A stretch of 64,000 nucleotides of DNA, from assembly GCF_024741135.1 (NCBI RefSeq), contig NZ_JANSUY010000025.1, positions 1 through 64,000 of the forward strand. The letters are read 5' to 3'. Below, one piece after another: positions 9,199-17,566 of the stretch; the stretch's first letter is position 1, and every line of letters starts with the position of its first letter. The stretch is from Aquiflexum gelatinilyticum (GTDB taxonomy: Bacteria > Bacteroidota > Bacteroidia > Cytophagales > Cyclobacteriaceae). The notes under the pieces are model-generated. The model was not told where the DNA came from, made no database searches, and saw only the letters and a list, made by a program, of their open reading frames with translations. A program made the translations under genes and the position numbers.

Positions 9199-9692
9199 TT
9201 TGGATAAGCTACTGCAACCAAATTAATGATTTTTGGTCACCTTATCAAAATGTCTTTTGTATCTAGGGGAAATTGGGTAAAGATTATGTGCTATTCGATC
9301 AGTTGGGGGAAAGAAGCCAATATATTGGTCTACATATCTCACATAATCATTTTCGGCTAATGATCCTGAAGGGATCAAAAATTAATAACCCCGGGTAAGG
9401 AACGCAACCCGGGGAAAAAAGAGAGAAAGCGTCACCGGTTTTTGGCCGAAAGAATATTATAAAGAGAGTATAAGCCTTCCGCCAAAAACAGGGAAGTTCA
9501 AATCAAAATTTCTTATGCCATTATCTAAGGTACAATACATTCAACCCTTTCAGGGTTGGAGCTGATTTTGGTCATTTCCCATCCCCGGGTTTTATCCGGG
9601 GTAATTAAAAATTAGACCATTTTGGGGTCTTTTCTCATATTAATCAATTTTCTGCACGCCCAGACAATTCTTTAATTTGATTTCTTAGAAAA
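9199..9692. repeat. REP/RAYT-like hairpin cluster in a gene-free spacer
   Basis: This 494-bp spacer between two minus-strand genes contains no plausible ORF. It holds several hairpins: GATCC/GGATC (9362-9376), a perfect 8-bp CCCCGGGT/ACCCGGGG stem with 10-nt loop (9389-9414), AACCCTTTCAGGGTT (9543-9557), CCCCGG/CCGGGG (9583-9601) and GACC/GGTC (9615-9629). The left part (GATCC hairpin then CCCGGG hairpin) and right part (AACCC hairpin, CCCGG hairpin, GACC hairpin) look like two REP-type units arranged roughly head to head. No transposase is present. The family assignment rests on the pattern only. Confidence 0.55.
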
Positions 9693-10640
9693 TCAAAACG
9701 AATAAGACGGAAGATGCTTGAGGATATCGGCGGTCATTTTTTCCAGACTGTAGTCATGTTGCCAACCCCAGTCTTTCCTTGCGCAGCTATCGTCAATACT
9801 ATCTGGCCAGGAGTCTGCTATTTCCTGTCTAAAATCGGGTTTGTAACTTATACTAAACTCAGGATAATGAACTTTGATGCTTTCAAAAATTTCTTTTGGA
9901 GAAAAACTCATCGCCGACAGGTTATAACTCGACCGGATTTTCACCTGCTCTTTTGGCGCATGCATCAGGTCTAAAGTGGCCTTGATCGCATCGGGCATAT
10001 ACATCATCGGCAGGTAGGAATCTTCTTGGAGGAAAGAAACGAAATGCTCGCCTGCTATCGCTTTGTGGTAGATGTCCACCGCATAATCGGTCGTCCCACC
10101 GCCGGGAAGTGACTTATAGCCAATAAGTCCCGGATAGCGCAGGCTTCGTACATCTACGCCGTATTTCTGAAAGTAATACTCACACCACCTTTCTCCGGCT
10201 TGCTTCGAAATACCATAGACCGTATTGGGTTCCTTGACACAATATTGCGGTGTGTTGACTTTTGGGGTATTTGGACCAAAAACAGCAATGGAAGATGGCC
10301 AATAGATTTTATCCAGTTTTTCTTCTTTAGCCAGTTCCAATACAAAAAGCAAACTTTCCATATTGAGGTTCCATGCAAAAAGGGGATTCTTCTCCCCTGT
10401 GGCGGAAAGGACTGCCGCCAAATGGTAAATCTGCTTCACGTTTTGGTCCTTGACCAAATCTTTCAAAGCATCTTTGTCCATCACATCCAAGACAGCAGTC
10501 CTGCAGTTTTCGAACTTTTCCAAAGCTTTGGGATTGATGTCTGTGGCGATGACATTGTCTCCACCGTAGATGTTGGCTATGGCCTGCGTCAGTTCCGAAC
10601 CCAATTGTCCGGCTGCGCCAATGATCAAAATTCTTTCCAT
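9693..10640 (-). CDS. tdh: SDR-type L-threonine 3-dehydrogenase (NAD-dependent epimerase fold)
   Basis: The enzyme oxidises L-threonine to 2-amino-3-ketobutyrate with NAD+. The 315-residue protein has the Rossmann motif GAAGQLG at the N-terminus, the YxxxK catalytic pair in TVYGISKQAGE, and PSSIAVFGPNTP. In sequence it is an extended SDR like UDP-galactose epimerase, not the zinc-dependent Tdh of E. coli. The function is inferred from the divergent neighbour kbl, which supplies the next step, and from the known SDR-type Tdh of other Bacteroidota. Alone, it could be mistaken for a sugar epimerase. Confidence 0.82.
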   Translation of the reverse strand: MERILIIGAAGQLGSELTQAIANIYGGDNVIATDINPKALEKFENCRTAVLDVMDKDALKDLVKDQNVKQIYHLAAVLSATGEKNPLFAWNLNMESLLFVLELAKEEKLDKIYWPSSIAVFGPNTPKVNTPQYCVKEPNTVYGISKQAGERWCEYYFQKYGVDVRSLRYPGLIGYKSLPGGGTTDYAVDIYHKAIAGEHFVSFLQEDSYLPMMYMPDAIKATLDLMHAPKEQVKIRSSYNLSAMSFSPKEIFESIKVHYPEFSISYKPDFRQEIADSWPDSIDDSCARKDWGWQHDYSLEKMTADILKHLPSYSF

Positions 10641-10794
10641 TTTTAAAATATTCCTTATCGGTGCTCCGGAAAAGCCCTTGGGATTTTTAATTATATTTGG
10701 GACTTAAAGCGACAAAAATAGTGATTTCGATGAATGTATTTCACTTTAATTGTACGAGTGTTTTTTTCTTTTAAAACCCCCAATACAAAATATT

Positions 10795-11991
10795 ATGTAT
10801 GATACTTTGAAACCCAAATTAGAGAAAGAGTTACAGGAAATCGAAGCGGCAGGCCTGTTTAAAAAAGAACGCATCATTACTTCTCCCCAAGCTGCGGAGA
10901 TTACCATTGCCGGAGGCAAAAAGGTGTTGAACTTCTGTGCCAACAATTATTTGGGGCTTTCTTCGCATCCCAAGGTCATCGAAGCAGCTAAAAACGCCAT
11001 CGATTCCCATGGTTTTGGCATGTCTTCCGTGAGGTTTATTTGCGGCACACAGGATATCCACAAGGAATTGGAAGCCAAAATCTCCAAGTTTTTGGGAACA
11101 GAAGACACGATTTTGTATGCTGCGGCTTTTGATGCCAATGGGGGAGTTTTCGAACCGCTCTTTGGTCCGGAAGATGCGATTATTTCTGATGCCCTCAACC
11201 ACGCTTCCATCATCGACGGCGTCAGGCTTTGCAAAGCGATGCGCTTCCGATACAACCACAACGACATGGAAGACCTCGAAGCCCAACTTAAAGATGCAGA
11301 CGCCAAAGGGGCCCAAAATAAAGTCATCGTCACAGACGGCGTTTTTTCCATGGACGGCACCATCGCCCAATTGGACAAAATCGTCGCTTTGGCAGAGAAA
11401 TACCAAGCTGTAGTCATGTCTGACGAATGTCATTCTACCGGCTTTATGGGCAAAACAGGCCGTGGCGTCCATGAATACCGCAATGTGATGGGGAAAATTG
11501 ACATCATCACCGGGACATTGGGCAAAGCCCTTGGCGGTGCTTCGGGAGGTTTCACTTCAGGAAGGAAGGAAATCATCGAACTGTTGCGTCAACGATCGAG
11601 ACCTTATCTGTTTTCCAATACCTTGGCCCCATCCATCACAGGTGCTTCGATTGCGGTTTTTGACCTGCTGTCGGAGACTACCGAACTGAGGGACAAGCTA
11701 GAAGTTAACACCAAATACTTCAGGGAAAAGATGACAGCGGCAGGTTTTGATATCAAGCCCGGCGAACATGCCATCGTCCCGATCATGCTGTATGATGCGG
11801 TACTGTCCCAAAAGATGGCCGAGAAGCTTTTGGAGAAAGGGATCTATGTCATCGGGTTTTATTTTCCTGTGGTGCCAAAAGGTCAGGCAAGGATCCGGGT
11901 ACAGATTTCTGCCGGCCACGAAAGGGCACATTTGGATCAAGCCATTGCAGCTTTTATAGAAGTGGGGAAAGAATTGGGTGTGGTGAAGTAA
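10795..11991 (+). CDS. kbl: Glycine C-acetyltransferase (2-amino-3-ketobutyrate CoA ligase)
   Basis: This PLP enzyme of the alpha-oxoamine synthase family splits 2-amino-3-ketobutyrate with CoA into glycine and acetyl-CoA. The 398-residue form from the ATG at 10795 begins [10 protein letters not shown] as in other Kbl proteins; an upstream in-frame start at 10750 would add a non-conserved hydrophobic tail and is less likely. Landmarks are [30 protein letters not shown] and the PLP lysine in [13 protein letters not shown]. It is divergent from tdh, and together the two degrade threonine to glycine. Confidence 0.93.
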   Translation: MYDTLKPKLEKELQEIEAAGLFKKERIITSPQAAEITIAGGKKVLNFCANNYLGLSSHPKVIEAAKNAIDSHGFGMSSVRFICGTQDIHKELEAKISKFLGTEDTILYAAAFDANGGVFEPLFGPEDAIISDALNHASIIDGVRLCKAMRFRYNHNDMEDLEAQLKDADAKGAQNKVIVTDGVFSMDGTIAQLDKIVALAEKYQAVVMSDECHSTGFMGKTGRGVHEYRNVMGKIDIITGTLGKALGGASGGFTSGRKEIIELLRQRSRPYLFSNTLAPSITGASIAVFDLLSETTELRDKLEVNTKYFREKMTAAGFDIKPGEHAIVPIMLYDAVLSQKMAEKLLEKGIYVIGFYFPVVPKGQARIRVQISAGHERAHLDQAIAAFIEVGKELGVVK

Positions 11992-12010
11992 AAATCATAA
12001 CCTGATTCAA

Positions 12011-12056
12011 AATCAAAAATCCCCTTGGGGGTAAGGTTCCAAGGGGATTTTTGATT
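12011..12056 (+). terminator. Long perfect hairpin, probable bidirectional terminator
   Basis: Two perfectly complementary 18-nt arms (12011-12028 and 12039-12056) flank a 10-nt loop. The arms end in ATTTTTGATT and a T run follows on the plus strand. The hairpin lies between the convergent kbl and amidohydrolase genes and could stop transcription from either side. Confidence 0.8.
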
Positions 12057-12091
12057 TTTTTTTATTGTAGGCAGTTGACTATGGACTTTTT

Positions 12092-13465
12092 TCACTTTCT
12101 CAAATTCTTTGTCTCAATCCTATTCAATTCCTGTTGGAGGACATTTTTTGGAATCCACTCGCCACGGACCATGACACCTTGGACGTTTCGGAGATTGGAC
12201 AGATTTTCCAAGGGATTTCCTTCTACCAATACAAAATCCGCTGAAGCACCCTTCGCAACCACGCCAAATTCCCCTTCCCTCTCAAAATACTTTGCCACGT
12301 TTACAGATCCGGTTTTTAGGATTTCATAAGGATTCATGCCGGCATCATGCATGGCAGAGATTTCATTGTGGATAGAAAATCCGGGAACGTTAAATACCTG
12401 CGGAGAATCTGAAGCCATGACCATCGGCACGCCGCCACGGTGCAAGGCCATCAGCATCGTCTTTCTGAATTCAAGATAGGGCTTGACATTTTCTTCCTTG
12501 AGCATGCCTTGGTTTTCGAGGAGTTTCTTTTGGTTGACCCACTGCTGTACCTGCAGGCCGGGCATGTATTTCATGTCTGATTCCAGACGAAACTCATCAG
12601 CCGGAATGTACCCAAAGAAGCGTTCAAACAAGGTCAGGGTGGGAGCGATCCAAGCTTTTTTCTCCACAGTTAATTTTACCAGATCGGGGATCTTTGACAT
12701 GTCCGCATATTTCAGGGCGAGCATGCTGAAGGAACCGGCTACCTGTGGATCAAGTTTTGACTTGTCAGCGACCAAAGCTTCAATATAGCCATCCATGTGT
12801 TCTACAGATCGGTAACCATTCTTCAAAGAGTTGACCAAGCCGACATCCAAGGAGATGTGTCCTCCAAATTTGATGTCCACTTCTTTTGCTGTATTGGCAA
12901 TGGCGATAAACTTCGGCATATCCAATCCCGGGTGTAATTTGAGGTGGTCAAAACCTGCCGCTTTTTGGTCACGGACCATTTTGGCACCGCTTTCAGGGTC
13001 TGCGACGGAAGTACCGTTGAGCGACGGTCCCGCTGCAAAAATCCTCGGTCCGGTAATTTCACCTGAAGCTATTTTCTTTTTGAGTTCAAGGTGGGAATCA
13101 TGGCCGATCATTCCTCGGACATTGAGGATTCCATTGGCTAAGTACAGCCACATGACGTCCTGCATATAGGAAAAATCGCCATTTTCAGTTACCGGGATAT
13201 GTGAATGCATTTCTGCCAAACCCGGAAAAGCATAAGCACCTTTGCCGTCGATCTTTTCCATTTTCTCAAACTTGCCCAAGTCCTTTTTGGGAAATATACC
13301 GACAATCTTATCTCCCTTGATATGGATAAAATGGTCTTTGAGCACCTTGTCATTTCGCATACCGATGACATGGACATTGGAGACGATAAATTCCTGTGCT
13401 TTTGACTGGAGGAATACCAATAAGGTCAAAAAAAGGGTTAGGAGATATTTTCGGATTGATTTCAT
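12092..13465 (-). CDS. Exported amidohydrolase family protein
   Basis: The 457-residue protein starts with a signal peptide (LLTLFLTLLVFLQSKAQ), so it acts in the periplasm or outside. It has the metal-dependent amidohydrolase fold: the metal-ligand motif MHSH in PGLAEMHSHIP, HISLDVG, SVEHMDG and the conserved Asp region MVMASDSPQVF. Relatives include imidazolonepropionase-like and prolidase-like enzymes, but the substrate cannot be read from the sequence. The gene is monocistronic, facing kbl, with a repeat-rich spacer upstream. Confidence 0.82.
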   Translation of the reverse strand: MKSIRKYLLTLFLTLLVFLQSKAQEFIVSNVHVIGMRNDKVLKDHFIHIKGDKIVGIFPKKDLGKFEKMEKIDGKGAYAFPGLAEMHSHIPVTENGDFSYMQDVMWLYLANGILNVRGMIGHDSHLELKKKIASGEITGPRIFAAGPSLNGTSVADPESGAKMVRDQKAAGFDHLKLHPGLDMPKFIAIANTAKEVDIKFGGHISLDVGLVNSLKNGYRSVEHMDGYIEALVADKSKLDPQVAGSFSMLALKYADMSKIPDLVKLTVEKKAWIAPTLTLFERFFGYIPADEFRLESDMKYMPGLQVQQWVNQKKLLENQGMLKEENVKPYLEFRKTMLMALHRGGVPMVMASDSPQVFNVPGFSIHNEISAMHDAGMNPYEILKTGSVNVAKYFEREGEFGVVAKGASADFVLVEGNPLENLSNLRNVQGVMVRGEWIPKNVLQQELNRIETKNLRK

Positions 13466-13856
13466 GATTTTATCAGATCTTAGAAATGGATATTTATTGA
13501 TACTGGATATTTATTGAAATTGATCCTTGGATTGGAAGCTTTGGTACGTTTTTATCCAAATTTTCAGATTGAAATTATGGATATTTATTGATACTGGATA
13601 TTCATGGATATTTGACAGGAATCTGATCTTTAATTTTCGAGATTAATGTTTTGGAATAAATCCCTTTTCTCTTTTGAATTTGAACCATTAACCAAATTAC
13701 CCATTAGCAAAACAAAATTTTTTTTTCTGCCTTTAGAATCAAATTCGCCTTTGAATTTTGAGACAATATCAATCAGTATCTAATATCAATAAATATCTAA
13801 TTCTTTGAATTCATGCATATTTAACCAAATAACCAAATAACCAAATAACCCATTCC
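13466..13856. repeat. Repeat-rich spacer with direct, inverted and tandem repeats
   Basis: This 391-bp gene-free spacer has two near-identical 31-bp direct copies at 13486-13516 and 13577-13607; the first 26 bases are identical. A related inverted copy (ATATCAATAAATATCT) lies at 13783-13798. At 13823-13846 the 8-bp unit AACCAAAT is repeated three times, followed by a partial unit (AACCCATT); a similar degenerate motif is at 13689-13705. No ORF or RNA gene was recognised. Similar AACC-rich sequence recurs at 22334-22366 in the other orientation. Confidence 0.65.
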
Positions 13857-15791
13857 CTAATACCCAATCTCCATACTTCCCACCTTAGGGATACTTCCTT
13901 TCCAATCCGAATGATGGAATGGACCATTGGGATCGTCTCTTCGCTGATAGGTATGTGCGCCAAAGTAATCCCTTTGTGCCTGAATCAGATTGGCAGATGA
14001 ATCGGTGGTAATCCTTCCATAGAAGTAATTGATGGCGGCCGACATGACCGGCAAGGCATAATTGTGCTGAATTCCCAAGCCCACGATATAAGAGAGGTCA
14101 TACCGGAGTTCTTTGATCTTGGTTTTCATCTGTTTGGCTTTCAGCAGCGAACTGTTTTCCTTGTACAAAGCAACCATGTTTTCCATCAACGTCGAACGGA
14201 TAATGCATCCATTGGTCCAAATCCGTGATATCTCACTCATATTGAGGTTCCAGTTTTCTGTCAGGGAAACCTGATTCATCAATTCAAATCCTACTTCATG
14301 GTTGATGATGCGGGTGAGTGCGTAAGCGTTTTTGATTTTCTCAATCGGAATGACCTTGTCTTCTCCGAAAGCTCCAAAACGGTGACCGAAAAAAGTAGCC
14401 AATTCTTCCCGTTCGTCTTTGTTGCCGGACAGCATCCTAGCGGTGACAGCTTCCGAAAGAGGGCTATAGGCGACATTGTATTTCAATGCGGTGGTCAATG
14501 ACCAAGAGCCTGTTCCCTTTTGTCCGGCTTTGTCCAACACCTGATCGAGCAGGAAGTTTTTCCCTTCCTTGGCAAGAAGGATGTCGGCGGTGATTTCGAG
14601 CAGGTAACTTTTCAGACCTTCATTGGTCCAGGATTTCAGTGTTCTTGAAATTTCGGGATAGGAGAGTTTCAGCCCATACTTCATCAGGTGGACAGTTTCA
14701 GCCAATGTCTGCATTTCACCGTATTCAATGCTGTTATGGACCATTTTGATAAAATGTCCCGCACCCGAATTGCCGATAAAGCTGACACATGGCGCGCCGT
14801 TATTGTCTTTGGCGGCTATTTTTTTGAGGTAAGGGGATACCAAGTCATAAGCTTCCTGATTTCCGCTTGGCATCAAAGACGGTCCTTTTCTCGCTCCTTC
14901 TTCCCCTCCGGAAACTCCCATCGGGATAAAATGGAAGCCTTTGGAATTTAGCTCTTCGTACCTTCTTTTCGAATCTTCAAAAAATGAATTTCCCCCGTCA
15001 ATGATGATGTCTCCCGGCTCAAGCATCGGAAGCAATTGGCCGATCTGCATGTCTATCGCATTGCCGGCAGGAATCATCAGGAGGATTTTCTTGGGTTTTT
15101 CGAGGGAAGAAATAAATTCCTCTAACCCGTCAAAACCTTTCAGAAGTGGAAGATCCAAATTTTCAGTTGCAAATGTGGAAGCGATTTTTTCCTCTTTTCC
15201 TTCGACATGCCTGTTGTACACTGCCGTCGGGATTCCGTTGTCAGCAAGGTTGAGTGCAAGGCTTTTGCCCATCACTCCCATACCGATGACACCAAAGTGA
15301 AGTGAGGGCATAATTATTTCATCTATTTTAAGAATTTCCACAACCATTTCTTCAGGAGTTTTTGAGATATCAATCCGATGTCCATATTCGGGTTCCTCCC
15401 AAGTCTCCAATTGGGAATCCAATAGGCCGGGGTTCATATAGTGGCCTTTCCGCAAGGAAAGCCTTTCGGTCAAAATATCTTTGCTGCCAATTAGGTGCAG
15501 CCATACTATCGAAGGAACTACTTGGAGGATTTGTCTGTAGTGTTCTCGCAGTGCCGAACAGGCGAGGATTCCGCCGCCTGCTGATTCCCATGCTTTGATA
15601 TTATCAGCAAGGTGCTCGAGCCAAGGCTGTCGATCGTGGTCGGTCAGGGGAATTCCCTGTGTCATCTTTTCCACATTGGCTTTGGGATGAAAGTCATCTG
15701 CATCAAAAAAAGGCAGCCGAAGTTTCTTGGACAATAGGGAGCCCAAAGTTGTTTTTCCGCTTCCCGAAACACCTGTTACAATAATTATCAT
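13857..15791 (-). CDS. Fused gluconokinase :: 6-phosphogluconate dehydrogenase (decarboxylating)
   Basis: One continuous 644-residue frame encodes two enzymes that act in sequence. Residues 1 to about 158 are a GntK-type gluconokinase: P-loop GVSGSGKTT, DADDFHP, ACSALREHYR. Residues 161-644 are a complete 6-phosphogluconate dehydrogenase: NADP motif GVIGMGVMGKSLA, SGGEEGARKGPSLMP, catalytic Lys and Glu in HFIKMVHNSIEYGEMQ, KAGQKGTGSW and the C-terminal RDYFGAHTYQR. Gluconate would be phosphorylated and then oxidised to ribulose-5-phosphate. Residue 161 is an internal methionine (ATG at 15311) where a separate gnd could begin, so a fusion of adjacent genes is the likely origin. No break or frameshift is visible. 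Confidence 0.9.
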   Translation of the reverse strand: MIIIVTGVSGSGKTTLGSLLSKKLRLPFFDADDFHPKANVEKMTQGIPLTDHDRQPWLEHLADNIKAWESAGGGILACSALREHYRQILQVVPSIVWLHLIGSKDILTERLSLRKGHYMNPGLLDSQLETWEEPEYGHRIDISKTPEEMVVEILKIDEIIMPSLHFGVIGMGVMGKSLALNLADNGIPTAVYNRHVEGKEEKIASTFATENLDLPLLKGFDGLEEFISSLEKPKKILLMIPAGNAIDMQIGQLLPMLEPGDIIIDGGNSFFEDSKRRYEELNSKGFHFIPMGVSGGEEGARKGPSLMPSGNQEAYDLVSPYLKKIAAKDNNGAPCVSFIGNSGAGHFIKMVHNSIEYGEMQTLAETVHLMKYGLKLSYPEISRTLKSWTNEGLKSYLLEITADILLAKEGKNFLLDQVLDKAGQKGTGSWSLTTALKYNVAYSPLSEAVTARMLSGNKDEREELATFFGHRFGAFGEDKVIPIEKIKNAYALTRIINHEVGFELMNQVSLTENWNLNMSEISRIWTNGCIIRSTLMENMVALYKENSSLLKAKQMKTKIKELRYDLSYIVGLGIQHNYALPVMSAAINYFYGRITTDSSANLIQAQRDYFGAHTYQRRDDPNGPFHHSDWKGSIPKVGSMEIGY

Positions 15792-15842
15792 AGCCGAAAT
15801 TAAGAAATTTAATTATTTTCACCATGAAGAGTTTGGGAAGGA

Positions 15843-17300
15843 ATGATAACCACAGCTGAAAATAATATTGACCACATCTACACCAAAAAAGTCGGAGACC
15901 TCCATTTCCGAAATTTATCGGTTTGTCCGGTCCATACCCCTGTTTTTGAAGTTGCCCGATTGATGGCTAGAGATAAGATTTCCTGTTTTTTTATTGGAGA
16001 TTCTCCCAATGAAATTATAGGATTTGTCACTGATATCACGCTCCGGGACAGGATTATCGCCGATAAGCTTTCTTTTGATACCCCTGTGGGAGAAATCATG
16101 GACAGGAATATCGTTTACATTCAGGATTCAGCTTTCCTGTATGAAGCGCTTTTGATGATGTTCCGGACCAAGACGCGATACCTTTTGGTCAAAAACAAAG
16201 AAACATTTGTCGGCTGGATCAGCAGAAATAAAATCCTTTCCGAGCAGGCGCAGGGCCCTTTTGTTTTTATCCAATCTGTGAAGCAGTCCATGGATACGGA
16301 AGAACTGAAGGAAAAGTGGGAGCAAGTTCCTCAAATTATCCATCAGCTGATTGATAAAGGGCTCAAATCACAGATCGTCAATCAGATCATCACCACAGTG
16401 GCGGACACGATCGCCCTGAGGATCATCGAAAATACCATCAGGGAAATAGGAGAACCCCCGGCCAAGTTTGTGTTTTTTGTGCTTGGCAGCGAGGGAAGGG
16501 CAGAGCAAACCCTCAAAACCGATCAGGACAACGCCATCATCTATGAAGACAAGGCCAATGAACACCGCGAAATGGTCAGGGAATACTTTTTGGATTTTGC
16601 CGAAAGGGTTTCTTTTGCCTTGGATCAGGTCGGATTTGTATTTTGCAAGGGTGGTTTTATGGCCAAAAACCCAAAATGGACGCATTCTCTTTCCCATTGG
16701 AAGCGGAATTATGAAAGCTGGATTCAGGAATCCACTCCCGAAACTGTCATGAAGTATTCGACTTTCTTCGACTGCAGGCCGATTTATGGGGAATTTGGGT
16801 TGTTGGAGGATTTGAGGAAATTTATGGACCAACAGCTTGAAAATCCTTCCGAGAAGTTTTTTATCAATATGGGGACCAATGCACTTCAGTTTGAGCCGCC
16901 ACTGACTTTTTTCAAAAACATAAAAACCTACAAGATTGATGGGGAGAAACATTTCAACATCAAAAAAACCATGACGCCTATCGTGGACCTTGTCCGCATA
17001 TTTGCTTTGAAATACAGGATTTTTGAGACCAATACAGGAGACAGGATCAGGATGCTCGAGGAGCAAAAGATTTTTACCGACAAGGAAGCAAAGGAGATTT
17101 CCCATGCCTACTATTACCTAATGGGGATCAGGTTGGAAAAGCAGTCGTTACAGCTTATGGAAAACAAAAGCAATCCGACCAACCACGTCAGTACCGATGA
17201 GTTGACCAAGGTGCAGATGGTAACATTGGTTGAAATATTTAAGGTGATCAAAGAATTTCAACTGAAAATCAAGATTGAATTTACTAAAAATATATTTTAG
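15843..17300 (+). CDS. CBS-domain / DUF294 nucleotidyltransferase-like protein
   Basis: The 485-residue cytosolic protein has two CBS domains (about residues 10-135), then a DUF294 nucleotidyltransferase-like domain with the motif GSEGRAEQTLKTDQDNAII (residues about 212-230) and a DUF294 C-terminal region. Family members often also carry a cyclic-nucleotide-binding domain, which is absent here. The GSxGRxE...DxD pattern resembles GlnD/GlnE uridylyl- or adenylyltransferases, so ligand-controlled nucleotide transfer is plausible but the target is unknown. It starts 51 bp from the divergent gluconokinase fusion. Confidence 0.82.
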   Translation: MITTAENNIDHIYTKKVGDLHFRNLSVCPVHTPVFEVARLMARDKISCFFIGDSPNEIIGFVTDITLRDRIIADKLSFDTPVGEIMDRNIVYIQDSAFLYEALLMMFRTKTRYLLVKNKETFVGWISRNKILSEQAQGPFVFIQSVKQSMDTEELKEKWEQVPQIIHQLIDKGLKSQIVNQIITTVADTIALRIIENTIREIGEPPAKFVFFVLGSEGRAEQTLKTDQDNAIIYEDKANEHREMVREYFLDFAERVSFALDQVGFVFCKGGFMAKNPKWTHSLSHWKRNYESWIQESTPETVMKYSTFFDCRPIYGEFGLLEDLRKFMDQQLENPSEKFFINMGTNALQFEPPLTFFKNIKTYKIDGEKHFNIKKTMTPIVDLVRIFALKYRIFETNTGDRIRMLEEQKIFTDKEAKEISHAYYYLMGIRLEKQSLQLMENKSNPTNHVSTDELTKVQMVTLVEIFKVIKEFQLKIKIEFTKNIF

Positions 17301-17363
17301 TAAAATTTGAATATCTTTTTTAAAAATTTTATAAAAGTCTATGATTTAACGTAAAAGTTTTTT

Positions 17364-17371
17364 TATTTTTG
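17364..17371 (+). promoter_or_regulatory. Possible -7 element upstream of the NagB::PIG-L gene
   Basis: TATTTTTG fits the TAnnTTTG consensus, but no TTTG is seen at the expected -33 distance. If used, it gives a long leader of roughly 190 nt before the ATG at 17567. The whole spacer 17301-17566 contains no ORF. Confidence 0.25.
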
Positions 17372-17566
17372 CATAGAAATGCTGCTAACTGAATTTTGTT
17401 AATTAAAGTTTAATGCAGAAGGTAATCAAAGTAAGGTTGCTTATTTCTTTTAAATGATTGGGTTGAGACCAAATTTAAATCGGTTTTCCGACTTTCGGCT
17501 AGAGAAAAACAGTGTCATGCGAATTGTCAATTATTTCTAAAAAATCTGAATCAAAAAAACAGTCTT

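Noticed and set aside
9693-10640. UDP-galactose 4-epimerase
   Set aside because: The fold is the same, but the divergent kbl gene and the SDR-type threonine dehydrogenase of Bacteroidota fit better.
10831-11472. Open frame of 213 codons on the minus strand opposite kbl
   Set aside because: kbl is full length with conserved active-site motifs, and the antisense frame has no family signature.
13823-13854. Tandem 8-bp repeats as a CRISPR array
   Set aside because: The units are 8 bp with no spacers between them, and no cas genes are near.
16368-17105. Open frame of 245 codons on the minus strand within the DUF294 gene
   Set aside because: It lies entirely inside a well-supported plus-strand gene with conserved motifs, and its translation has no recognisable domain, so it is a shadow frame.
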